DNA from: Viscum album | Lineage: Eukaryota > Streptophyta > Magnoliopsida > Santalales > Viscaceae | Assembly: GCA_963277665.1 (NCBI GenBank) | Contig: OY728153.1 | Coordinates: 275,626,250 to 275,690,249 of the forward strand | DNA length: 64,000 bases | Reading direction: 5' to 3' | Shown: positions 1 through 11,358 of the stretch, one piece after another | Layout: every line of letters starts with the position of its first letter | Position numbering within the stretch: the stretch's first letter is position 1 | Made by a program: the position numbers and the translations under genes | Notes under the pieces: generated by a model | What the model was told of the DNA's origin: nothing | Database searches by the model: none | What the model saw: the letters and a program-made list of their open reading frames with translations, nothing else

Positions 1-445
1 TAAGATAAAATTTATGTATAATAAATTAAAATCCCTCAATTAAATATTAAGTGAGACTAAGCCTTCTATTACTTGATTGGGAATGAAACCATAGAACTAA
101 GTACAGTACATGTCCAAATTTTGGACACTTACTTTCATCGGGAAGTTATCATGAGAGTTTGGGGTCGACTTAACCAAAATTTTATTGAGTTTAATGTCCA
201 AAGTCAGTTCAATACAAATTTGGAGGCAAGTGTTGAGGAAATCCTAGTCAGGATTTCAGGATAGGGGAATCCACTCAACGGATCAAGGAGTTGCAAGTCC
301 ATAGTTTGAAAGACCGCCTACCTTATTACTTTATTATGGTTTTCATGGCCAAAGTCTGGATCATTGAGAAAAGTAATGGGTATCCTTTCCACTAGAATGT
401 TAAAACAACCAAACATTCCGCTTAAATGGTGAGGGATATTGAGAC
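1..445 (+). mobile_element. C1 leader (untranslated region between primer site and gag), left part
   Basis: No gene is visible. The stretch matches, by eye, the reverse complement of about 59380-59800 in the leader of the second copia copy; shared blocks include 'caggatttcagga' near 250-263 and 'ggtgagggatattg' at 429-442. A 63-codon open frame at 73-264 has no recognisable domain and lies in this leader, so I do not call it a gene. Confidence 0.75.
441..445. repeat. Target-site duplication of element A, left copy (GAGAC)
   Basis: GAGAC immediately precedes the TG of the left LTR and recurs directly after the CA of the right LTR at 7331-7335. A 5-bp duplication is what LTR-retrotransposon integrases make. 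Confidence 0.93.
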
Positions 446-621
446 TGTGACATCCTAATATTTTAAAAGGAAATAGAAGGTGTTTAAATGAACTACTAAG
501 TACTATGTGACCTTTAAATATAATATTGTCACTTCTGTGATTTGAATTTTGAAAATATTACATACACGATTGTGACCAGTAAGATGTTTGGAATCCGATA
601 AGACAAACTTAATTTTTTGGT

Positions 622-725
622 GAATAGTAACTGACCCTTATGAATAGTATTGTACCCTTATGAATAGTATTGTATCCTTATGAATATAAAGTCATCCTAA
701 TGAATATTAACTTCACCCATTAATG
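622..725 (+). repeat. Tandem array of about 21-bp units in element A 5' LTR
   Basis: Degenerate units of the form 'gaatagtattgtaccctta' follow each other four to five times. The matching array in the 3' LTR is at 4141-4262 with its own unit variation. It lies upstream of the TATA box. Confidence 0.8.
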
Positions 726-1342
726 TATAAATAAAATTTAGGCATCTTATAAGTAACAATATGATCATAGTATAAGTGTTGTTATTTCTTTAAGCCATAA
801 ATATTTAATTACAATTTTATGATTAATTTAATAATTCAAATAAAAATTCATTTTCATAAAAAATAATCATAAATTATAATCATAAATTATTATTTTATTG
901 TATTATGGTTATAAGATAATTTTGTGAGACCTTTATTAATTTTTTAAGGTGTTATAAAATCAGTTGTAGTTTTAAAATTGTTATTTTTTTAAATAAATTA
1001 TTATTTTATTTAATAATTAAATTTATCATATTTAAAAAATTATTTTGATAAAATGGATTTCATTTTTGGACTCTACACATCAAAAAATGGTTAGAGTGAA
1101 TTTTTGGGTTTTTTCTGAAATACTTGAATTTTTTATGAATAGTAAAATATGATAATTTACGATAAGTGCTAAAACCTAAATTTCCGCATCATGATTGAGT
1201 CATGGATGATGTAAATGGAAATTTTTTTGAACTCAAATGAACTTATTAATATTTTTGGTCATGTAATCATCACTATTACTTATCTTATGGAGAAATAATA
1301 AACTAATGATTAAAATATTAAGAAAACCTTCTTCCCCTCCAC

Positions 1343-1350
1343 TATAAAAA
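1343..1350 (+). promoter_or_regulatory. TATA box of element A 5' LTR
   Basis: TATAAAAA within CTCCACTATAAAAACCACCC, followed by a CT-rich stretch typical of plant transcription starts. The same box is kept in the other LTR at 4873-4880. Confidence 0.65.
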
Positions 1351-3195
1351 CCACCCACACTCCCTCTTCTCTTCACTCCTCTCAAGCCTTGTTCCTTACC
1401 TAAATTATGTTCAAATATCTTCCAAAGATCCTCCCACAAATTCATCATCCCTTTTATCCTTAATATACCAAATCCTCTCCCCTTAACAGGCTCTCAAGGA
1501 AGATTAATTCAAGAGGTAAATTCCTCTTTTCAATTCTTTTACTTTCTTTTCAAGTTCCTTTATTTTCTTTTATATCCTTACCTATCCTCATACAAATGTT
1601 ATTATAACTCCAAAAACTGAAATGTACTGAATTTTTTTATGATAATTTAATAAGTTATTATCGTCTTTCCTTTACCCTTCTTTTATACTAGTAGTAAAAA
1701 CACCATCTAAGACGTGTTAATTTACCACATTCAAGGACGATGTGTTTTCAATTTCTATTAATGTATTAAATTATGGTCATGAAACCATTATTATGGATGA
1801 ACCCAAATATAATATATGTATTATGTCTCATATATGGTTCTTTGATCTTTTTGTACACATGGTTTTTATTTATAAAACAAAATGTGTTCATTGTGATAAA
1901 AAAACTGCCAATTAACCCAAAGGGTTATCACTAAAGTTTTATATAATGATTCAACTTCACTCCAATTAACCAAATGAAATTTAAAACCATGTAACCTTAT
2001 GAATGTTAAATAATAAAATATAACTCTAATTCAGGACAACCATCCTCATTTTACATGATCATCCGTTCATGTATATAAGTAAACCGATCATGAAACAAAT
2101 GGACCCGAACAATGAAATTGAACCTCATAACCCATCAAAAAGGCCATGAATGAACTTAAAATGGTTATAATAAATACGTTACATGTAAAATATGTTTTTA
2201 AATTATTAATTAATGAACCTAATTTCTTTATTAAGGTCATTAATATCATGTGGAGAACACCTTCAGACTTAAGTTAAGGGATTCTCTCTTTCTCACTTTT
2301 ATTCAAGAATCTCCTCTATATTATGCCCTTTTGTTTGTAATTACTAATGATAGAGTATGTTTTTACTCCTCTCCCATAATTTCCTCATGATATATAAATT
2401 ATGAGATACCCCTTTCTCTCTCATTAATCCCTTCTAAGTTCAGCCGTTACCATGCCGAAACTTCGTAAGGGATTCTACCCGAACCTTTTTTATTCATTCG
2501 GGCTGCTTTATCTTTCTTTTCACCAAAATAAATTTATCTTATTTTTTATGTGAATATTATAAATTCTGTGTATATGTACCAAATTCATGTATCAAGACTC
2601 TTTCATCATTATTTTTTAGGGATATAAATGTTTTTAAATGGTTCCCTCCTCAATACTTCCCGATAAGCAAACCCGTTTTAAGGGAACTTTCCAAATTCTT
2701 ACCCATTTAAATACACACTCTATAATATATTTTGAGCCACATTATCTTTTATAAAACCACAATATTTATTATGAAAACTTTCTTTGTTAACTTATGATTT
2801 TATATAAAAGATTATGACCTTTTCTATTTTAAATGCTCTTTGGTATTTTCCTCAAAACCACACTAAAATGTTTTAATTATAAAGTTTCTTTAATACATTT
2901 TTTTTAAGTTTTCACTTATTTTTGACATCACTTATCATGATATATGCCTTTTTTCCTTATTAATTCCCATTTATGATTTAATTATTTACTTTAATGGACA
3001 CTTGTTTGATAATCCCATTAAATTATGCTTTATGACATGATTATGATACCCATTCCTTTCCATGGGTTCCCTTATGTTTATGTTGATTGATTGTGTATGA
3101 TTCTGTATGTGGAAGAAATATTAATGAACATTAATGATAGGTGAACCCATATAGTGCTCCAATGCATTGTGTAAATTTGAGTCTCATGAGACGTT

Positions 3196-3283
3196 ATGTG
3201 CAACAGTTTTGGCGGTTAGCCTTGACTTGTGCTACCATGTGAAACGGTCTTGGTGGTTAACCTTGGCTTGTGATCCTCTAAGT
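3196..3283 (+). repeat. Two copies of a ~50-bp repeat in element A 5' LTR
   Basis: Units read 'tgcaacagttttggcggtta' then 'gccttgacttgtgctaccat', then the cycle repeats with changes. The 3' LTR carries three units (6727-6852), so the LTRs differ in copy number here. Confidence 0.8.
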
Positions 3284-3757
3284 GAAATGAGCCTTGAATC
3301 GTGCTAAATTAATGTTTTATATTAATTCAACATTACTATGAATTCATTTTTATTTGATCCCATGTTTATATATTATGATTCCATATATTCCACGCCTTTT
3401 TATATAATTATGTTACACCTTCTAACCCATGTTCTAAAGCTTTATTCTTATGTTTATTCCTTTACTGAGATTTTTGTGATCATTAAAATTTTTTAAAATG
3501 TTTTTCACAGGATTCCTTAGAAGTTCAAAGGGAAATTTATGGTGTTAATGCAGATGAATCCTATTAGTTATTTTGTAATTATTTTTTGTAAACTCTGATT
3601 CAATATATGTAAGTTGTTATCTAATTCTCTAGAACCTAGACCAAAAAAGGTCCTCAGATGTATAATGCACTCTGTATTTTTATATTATCTCTTATAAAAA
3701 AAATACACAATATATGTTAGTATTGAATCCGAAAGTGTGGGTTCAGGGCTTTACAAT

Positions 3758-3769
3758 TGGTATTAGAGG
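3758..3769 (+). promoter_or_regulatory. Primer-binding site of element A (tRNA-iMet type)
   Basis: TGGTATTAGAGG starts two bases after the LTR end. The usual plant site complementary to the 3' end of initiator tRNA-Met is TGGTATCAGAGC; two of twelve bases differ. Confidence 0.85.
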
Positions 3770-3951
3770 AACGGTCTAGAAAACTTCGGAGATTAAACAT
3801 TATCATTTTTTAAGAAACAATTTAGAGATAGTACATAATTTTGAACTTCTAGTTAATTAAGTACACTTATGAAAATAGTTTTTCATAATTATCAATATGA
3901 AAATTCATAATTATAAGTACAATGAATGAATTGCGAGGGCACAATTCAATT

Positions 3952-3964
3952 AAGGGGGGAAGAA
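3952..3964 (+). promoter_or_regulatory. Polypurine tract of element A
   Basis: AAGGGGGGAAGAA ends exactly where the 3' LTR starts with TGTAACATC, the expected place for the plus-strand primer. Confidence 0.88.
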
Positions 3965-4872
3965 TGTAACATCTTGAGATTTTAAAAGGAAACACTATGT
4001 GATTAAATGAACTAATAATTACTATGTGACCTTTAAAAATAATATTGCCACTTCTGTGATTTTAATTTTGAAAATATGAAATACATGGTTGCCATCAGTA
4101 AGATGTTTGGAGTCCGATAAAACAAACTTAATTTTTTTGGTGAATAGTAAATGACCCTTAGGAATAATAATGCACCCTGATGAATAGTATTGTACCCTAA
4201 TGAATAGTAAATCCTATTAATGAATATTAAATCATCCTAATGAATAGTAAACTCACCCATTAATGTATAAATAAAATTTAGACGTCTTATAAGTAACAAT
4301 ATGATCATAGTATAAGTGTTGTTATTTTTTAAGCCATAAATATTTAATTATAATTTTATGATTAATTTAATAATTTAAATGAAAATTTATTTTCATAAAA
4401 TATAATCATAAATTATTATATTATTTTATTATGGTTATAACATAATTTTTTGAGACCTTAATTAATTTTTCAAGGTGTTATAAAATCAGTTATAGTTTTA
4501 AAATTGTTATTTTTTTTGAATAAATTATTATTTTATTTAATAATTAAATTTCTCATATTTAGAAAATTATTTTTATAAAATGGATTTCATTTTTAGATTC
4601 TACACATATAAAAATGGTTAGGGTGAATTTTTGGGTTTTTTTTTTCTGAAATACTTGATTTTTTGATGAATAGTAAAATACAATAATTTATGATAAGTGC
4701 TAAAACCTGAATTTCTGCATCATGCTTGAGTCATGGATGATGTAAATGGCCATTGGTTCAAACTCACATGCACTTATTACTATTTTTTTCATGTAATAAT
4801 CAATATTTTTTGTCTTATGGAGAAATAATAAACTAATGATTAAAATATTAAGAAAACCCTCCTCTCCTCCAC

Positions 4873-4880
4873 TATAAAAA
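4873..4880 (+). promoter_or_regulatory. TATA box of element A 3' LTR
   Basis: TATAAAAA in the same context as at 1343-1350. Confidence 0.6.
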
Positions 4881-6726
4881 CCACCCACAGTCCTCTCTTC
4901 TCTTCACTCCTATCAAGCCTTGTACCTTGCATAAATTCTTCTCAAATATATCCCCAAGATCACACCCACATATATAATCCCTTGGTCTCCTCAAAATACC
5001 AAATCCTCTCCCCTTAAAAGGCTCTCAAGGAATATTAATTCAAGAGGTAAATTCCTCTTTTCAATTTTTTTTACTTTCTTTTTAAGTTACATTGTTTTCT
5101 TTTCTATCCTTACCTCTCCTCATCAAAATGTTATGAAAACTAAATTACCTTAAATGTACTGGAATTTTGTTATGATAATGGAATAAGTTATTATCATCTC
5201 TTCTTTACCCTTCTTTTATACTAGTAGTAAAAACACCATACGAGATGTGTTAATTTACCACATTCAAGGATAACGGGTTTTCAATTTCTATTAACATATT
5301 AAATTCGGGTCATGAAACCATTATTATGGATTAAATGGAATATAATATATGTATTATGTCTCATATATGTTTCTGGAATCTTTTTGTACACATGGTCTTG
5401 ATTTACAAAACAAAATGTGTTCGTTGTGATAAAAAAACCGCCAATTAACCCAAAGGGTTATCACTACAGTTTTATATAATGATTCAACTTTACTCTAAGT
5501 AAACAAATGAAATTTAAAATCATGTAACATTATTAATGTTAAATAATAAAATATAACTCAAATTCTAGAAAACCATCCTCATTTTACATTATTATCCGTT
5601 CATGTATATAAGTAAACCGATCATGAAACAAACGGACCTGAATAATGAAATTGAACCTCTTAACCCATAAAAATAGTCACAAATGAAATTTAAAAGGTTA
5701 TAATAAATAAATTACATATAAAATAGGTTATGAAATTATTAATTAATGAACCTAATTCATTTATTCAGGTCATTAATATCAAGTGGAGAACACCTTTAGA
5801 CTTGAGGTAAGAGATCCTCTCTTTCTCACTTTTATTCAAGAATCTCCTCTATGTTATGCCCTTTTGTTTGTAATTCCTAATGATGGGGTATATTTTAAAA
5901 CACTCCCATAATTCCCTCATGATATATAAATTATAAAATACCCCTTTATCTCACATTAATCCCTTCTAATTTCACCCGTTACCATGACAAAACTTTGTAA
6001 GGGATTCTACTTGAACCTTATTTATTCCTTCGGGTTGACTTATCTTTCTTTTCACACAAATGAAGTTATCTTATATTTTTATGTGAATATTATAAATTAT
6101 GTGTATATGTACCAAATTCATGTATCAAGACCCTTTTATCATTTTCTTTTAGGGATATACATGTTTTTAAATGGTTCCCTCCTCAGTACTTCCTGATAAA
6201 CAAACCCGTTTTAAGGTAACTTTCCAAATTCATACCCATTTAAAGATGCATTATATAATATTTTTTAGGCCAAATTATATTTTATAAAACCAAAATCTTT
6301 ATTATGAAAAAAATTATTGGTTCACTTCTGGTTTTATATAAAATATCATTTCCTTTTCTATTTTAAATGGTCTTTGGTATTTTCCTTAAAACCGCACTAA
6401 AATGTTTTAATTATAAAGTTTCTTTAATACCTTTTTTAAGTTGTCACTTATTTTTGACATCAATTATCATGATATATGCCTTTTTCCCTTATGAATTACC
6501 ATGTATGATTTAATTCATTACTTTCATGTACACTTTTTTGATACGCCCATTAAATAATGATTTATAACATGATTTTGATACCCATTTCTTTCCATGGGTT
6601 CCATTATGTTTATGTATGATTGATTGTGTATGATTATATATGGGGAAGAAATATTCATGAAAATTTTATAATGGGTGGTTCCAGATAGTTCTCTAATGCA
6701 TTGGGTAAAGTTTATTCTCATGAGAC

Positions 6727-6852
6727 GTTATGTGCAACAGTTTTGGTGGTTAGCCTTGACTTGTGCTACCATGTGAAACCATCTTAGTGGTTAGCCTTGA
6801 CTTGTGATACCATGCACAACAGTCTTGGTGGTTCAACTTGGCTTGTGCTCCT
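6727..6852 (+). repeat. Three copies of a ~50-bp repeat in element A 3' LTR
   Basis: Units containing 'ggtggttagccttgacttgt' occur three times, against two in the 5' LTR. Confidence 0.8.
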
Positions 6853-7330
6853 ATAAGTGAAACTATCCTTGACTCATGCTAAATTCATGTTTTATGTTTC
6901 TTTCACATTACTATGAATTCATTTTTATATGATCCCATGTTTATATGTTATGATTCCATATGTTCCATGACTTTTTATATCCTTATGTTATGCCTTATAA
7001 CCCATGTTCCAAATCTTTATTCTTATGTTGATTACCTTACGAAGCTTTTTGTTCTCATCTTAATTTTTTAAAATGTTTTTCATAGTATTCCTTAGAAGTT
7101 CAAAGGGACAGTTAAGGTGCTAATGCAGATGAATACTATTAGTTATTTTGTAATTATTTTTTATAAAATTTGATTCAATATATGTAAGCTGTTGTCTAAT
7201 TCTCTATAACCTAGACTAGAAAAGATCCTAGAATGTATAATGTACTATTTATTTTTCTGTTATCTCTTATAAAACAAATACACAGTATATTTTAGTACTG
7301 AATTTGGAGGTGTGGGTTCAGGGATTTACA

Positions 7331-7335
7331 GAGAC
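7331..7335. repeat. Target-site duplication of element A, right copy (GAGAC)
   Basis: Perfect match to 441-445; after it the C1 leader resumes. Confidence 0.93.
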
Positions 7336-7447
7336 TTGATAAAATAGTGGGATATTTAATTAATAAATAAAAAAATTATTTATTATATCTCACTTATTTT
7401 AATCAAGAAAAGTATTAATAATCTAATCTTTTTAATTATATAATAAA

Positions 7448-10400
7448 ATGACAATTTCATCATCCACACTATCCTTATGATCAATATTAGAGAAAGATAA
7501 CCTCCTGACTAGAAGTAACTTCCAAGAGTGGTTTAGATTCCTTATGGTTGTGCAATTCCATGAACATAAAATCATACAAGCTATAATACTTAATGCCTAA
7601 TCCACCTGCTTAAGAGGTGAGTGATAAAGAGTTCATTATCTATAAAAAACATTTGAGCGATGCAATTGATGTTTAATGTTTGATGCTTTCATCGATATCT
7701 TGTGAACTAATGAAGTCTTACGAAAACATGGATGCATATAGAATACTTGATCACTTCCATGGTCATTACCAGGAGAAATCTAGATAGGAATTATTTGAGA
7801 TTTATAAGGTTCCCATTTAGAGAAATCTTGGATAGGGTTCACCATATAGGCCTCACATAGTCAATCTCATTAGTTACATTGAGTGCTTAGAGGTTCTAGG
7901 GTTTAAAATCCCTGAATAACCAGGCACCAACCTCATTCTGGAATCACTTCCATATATATTTTCTAGTTTTGTTGTGAATTTTAATATGAAAAACATTGAT
8001 AAGTATCTTACAGATCTTCTTACTCTTCTTCGCCAAGTAGATACGGATAAAAATCCTGAAAAACCTTATGTCCTTATGGAGAACAAACCAAAATGGAAAG
8101 CAAAGATCTTTAATCCCAAAGATTCTTTACACCCTTACAAAAAGAGGAATATAAAGGGGAAAGTAAGGGAATATGATGCTGTATATTTCGTATGTGGAAA
8201 GAAGGGCCACTAGAAGAAAAAATTAACCCAACCAAAGAAGCATGGGAAAGCTTCAGGTGCATTTTTAATCAATTGAAATTTATCTATTTCTAAAAATTGG
8301 GTATTAGATACAACTTTTGGTGACCACATATTTATTAAAATACAGGAACCAAGTAGATTTAGAAATATTGAGCTAGGATTGGTAGATCTTTGAGTATCTA
8401 ACAAAGATAAACCTGATGTTGTAGTAATCAGGGACTACCACCTCCCGTTGTTGACCAGAATGATCTTGATTTTAAAGGATTGTTATTATGTGCCTTTAGT
8501 TACCAAAAAAATTATTTCTATATCCAAACTTATTATGGATGGATTTATTTTCAAATTTGGGAATAAATACTGCTTATTTTATAATGATAGAATTTGTTAT
8601 AGTAAGGTACATTTAAATGAAGGTCTTTATGTGTTGGATTACATGAACCAAATAATGGTAATCGATAATGAATTTACTACACATGACTCATACCACACCT
8701 AACATTTTCATCACTGAATATGTTATGTAAATACTAAGTGGTTGATTAAATTACATCAAGATATATATTTAGATTCTTTTGAACTAAAACCACTTGGTGC
8801 ATGTCACACATGTTTACAAGGAAAATTTATCAAAGCCCCATTTAGTGGGAATAGTGAAAGGGATAAAGAGATTCTTGAATTAGTTCATACCGATGTGTAT
8901 AGAATATTTCCTATTGAAACAAGGGGTGGGTACTCATACTTCATAAATTTTACTGATAATTTTAGTAGATATAGATATGTATACTTAATAAGGTATAAGT
9001 CATATTATTTTGACAAATTCAAGAAATAAAATAATGAAGTTGAGCACTATCTTGGTAAGAATATTAAGAAACATCGCTCAGACCATGGTGGAGAATATCT
9101 TAATCAAGACTTCAATGATTCTCTACTGAAGTTTAGAATTTTATCTCAACTCACTCCTTATTATACGCCTCAGTGGAATGGTGTAATCGAAAGGAGTAAC
9201 CACACCTTGTTGTACATGGTGAGATCAATGTTGAGTCATGTGATTCTTCTATTATCCTTTTGGGGATACACATTAAAAAAGTAGCATACATAGTAAAATG
9301 AGCGAAAAATAAATAAATAGAGGTATACCATACCAATTATAGAATGAAAAGAAACCCGTGTTGTATTAACTACATGTGTGGGATTGAGAAGCATTTGTTA
9401 AGGCCTCTTCAAGTAACAAGATTTCACCTTGAGGCACAAAGTGTATCTTTATAGGATATCCCAAAGAAACAAAGGGATACTAACTATAAAATCCTTCATA
9501 AAAGAAGGTTATGGTTGATATGCATCCCAAATTTATTGAGGAGGATCTTATCTCTAAAATATATAGTGGGAGTGAGATATAATTTGATGAATTTCAGAAT
9601 CAAGATACATAATAGTTGGCACAAGAACAAATTCCACAAAGCTCCATGGAAGAAGAAATTATTTCAGAGACACAATTACCATGTAGAAGTACTAGAGAGG
9701 TTAGAGAACCAAAATAGTATGGTTTTCTAGTCATAAAGGATAGTGACTCATTATTAGTTGATAATAATGATCCTATAACCTATAAGGAATTAGTAAGTGG
9801 AAAAGATATTTCCAAGTGGAAAGAAGCCATGAATTCTGAAATAGATTCCATGTACCAAACCAAGTATGTATTTTGGTAGACCCTCTAGTAAATGTAAATA
9901 CCATTGGTTTAAAATGGGTATTCAAGAAGAAACTAGACATGGAAGTACAATTTAGTACCTATAAGGCACAACCAGTTGAAAAGGGTTTAAACAATGTCAA
10001 GGTGTTGACTATGAAGAAACCTTTTTACCAGCTGCAATGCTAAAATCCATCAGAATTATATTTTTCATTACAACTTTCCATGATTATGAGATTTGGAAAA
10101 TGGATGTAAAAACAACCTTCCTTAACAAGAACATTTAGTAAGATGTCTATATGAAAAAACCCGAAAGGCTTGTGACTCCAAAGAATTCCAACAAGGTATG
10201 TGAGTTGCAAAGATCCATTTATGGATTAAAGTAAGCATCTAAGTCCTGGAATATTAATTTTTATGAGGCTATAATAGAATTTGGTTTCATAAATAAAAAA
10301 TGTGATCTGTGTGTCTTTAAACAGTTTAGTGGGAGTGAAATCATTTTCTTAATAGTATATGTTGATGAAATATTACTCATTGGAAATGAAATACCAGTCT

Positions 10401-11338
10401 TATAGTCTATTAAGGTGTGATTGAATAAATGCCTATCTATGAAGGAATTGGGAGAGACAACATATATTCTTGGGATTAAGATCTATCATGATAGATCCAA
10501 GAGGTTGCATATCCCAATTTAACGTAAAAACATTGACAAGATACTAAAGAGATTAAATATGGAACAATATAATAAGGGATTGTTTCCAACATCACATGAC
10601 ATTCACCTTTCTAGGAAAACCTGTCCTTAGACACATGAGGAAAGAAACATAATGAAAAGGATTCTATACACATAAACGATTGAGCCAGTCATGTATGTTA
10701 TGATATGTACTAGGATAGATGTCGCCTATGCATTAAGTGTAGAAGGAAGATATTAATCTGATCTAGGTGACCTCCATTAGATGGCAGTCAAGACTATCCT
10801 TAAGTATCTGAGGCGTACTAAGGATATGTTCTTGGTTTATGAAGGATATGAGGAACTAGTCATTAGAGGATATGCAAATTCTAGTTTCTAAACTAATTAA
10901 TGTGATACAAAGTCACAATCATGATACATTATTTTGAATGGAGGTTTTGTGAGTTGGAAGATCTCAAAATAGGTTGTGGTTGCAGATTATACATTAGAGT
11001 CTAAGTATATTACAAATTTTGAGGTAGCTAAAGAAGCAATATGGATGCAAAACTTCATCTAATATCTTGATGTGGTATCTAGTAGTAAAGATCTTATCAC
11101 ACCCTATTGTGATAATACTGCAGTAATGACTCTTGCAAAAGAGCTAATGTCACATCAATGGATGAAGCACATACTTCAGAAGTATCATATATTAAGGGAT
11201 TTTTCTCAAAGAGGTGAAGTTGTAGTGAGAAATATTTCTATGGAATACAATATGGTGGACCCCTTGAATAAAGCCTTGACTCAGTATAAACATGACTATC
11301 ATGTGAGGTCTAGTGGACTGAAAGTCATAGGCAGTTGA
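7448..11338 (+). pseudogene. C1 copia gag-pol polyprotein remnant
   Basis: Translated pieces in copia order: gag from about 7448 (LLTRSNFQEWFRFLMVVQFHEHK); a zinc knuckle near 8185-8225 (VCGKKGH, first Cys lost, stop after His); a protease trace near 8296 where the usual DSG reads DTT; a pre-integrase and integrase at 8745-9300 (GACHTCLQGKF, LVHTDVYRIF, RGGYSYFINFTDNFSRY, RSDHGGEYL, YTPQWNGVIERS); RT at about 9820-10400 with the YVDD box changed to YVDE near 10359; RNase H at about 10790-11330 (SKYITNFEVAKEAIWMQ, MKHILQKYHILRDFSQRGEVVV). Many stops and frameshifts separate these, so no protein is made. Integrase-before-RT order and the YVDD-type box establish copia; a Tork-like lineage is possible but not tested. 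Confidence 0.9.
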
Positions 11339-11358
11339 CTCTATTCCAAGTGGGAGTT

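Larger units (their letters stand above)
446..3755 (+). repeat. Element A 5' LTR (3310 bp)
   Basis: Starts TGTGACATCC and ends CTTTACA. Contains a tandem array of about 21 bp units at 622-725, a TATA box at 1343-1350 followed by a CT-rich stretch, a possible splice-donor-like AGAGGTAAAT near 1511, the palindrome GTCTCATGAGAC at 3181-3192 and two copies of a roughly 50-bp repeat at 3196-3283. No open frame of credible size on either strand. Confidence 0.92.
3756..3964 (+). mobile_element. Element A interior (209 bp, non-coding)
   Basis: The whole interior between the LTRs. It holds the primer site at its left edge, about 180 bp of AT-rich non-coding DNA, and the polypurine tract at its right edge. 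No gag or pol trace is visible in any frame. Confidence 0.9.
446..7330 (+). mobile_element. A: non-autonomous LTR element with giant LTRs and a 209-bp interior
   Basis: Two long direct repeats (446-3755 and 3965-7330) begin TGTRACATC, end TTTACA or TTACA, and are bounded by GAGAC on both sides. Between them are only 209 bp: a primer-binding site resembling the tRNA-iMet complement directly after the left LTR, and a G-rich polypurine tract directly before the right LTR. No coding capacity is visible, so the element must have depended on another element's proteins, or lost its interior after insertion. The two LTRs differ at many sites and by indels, so the insertion is not recent. A shared LTR block (see 3181-3192) ties it to gypsy element F. 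Confidence 0.92.
3965..7330 (+). repeat. Element A 3' LTR (3366 bp)
   Basis: Begins TGTAACATCTTGAG and ends GGATTTACA. It aligns along its length with 446-3755, with frequent substitutions and small indels. It carries the matching tandem arrays (4141-4262 and 6727-6852), TATA box (4873-4880) and a one-base-degenerate form of the GTCTCATGAGAC palindrome (6715-6726). Confidence 0.92.

Noticed and set aside
1233..1448. Open frame on the minus strand, with a similar one at 4700-4888
   Set aside because: Both lie antisense across the TATA/leader part of the two LTRs of A; the similarity is only because the LTRs are copies. No domain.
446..7330. Tandem segmental duplication of a 3.3-kb unit
   Set aside because: The two units have TG...CA ends, a primer site and polypurine tract between them and a 5-bp duplication outside, so they are LTRs.
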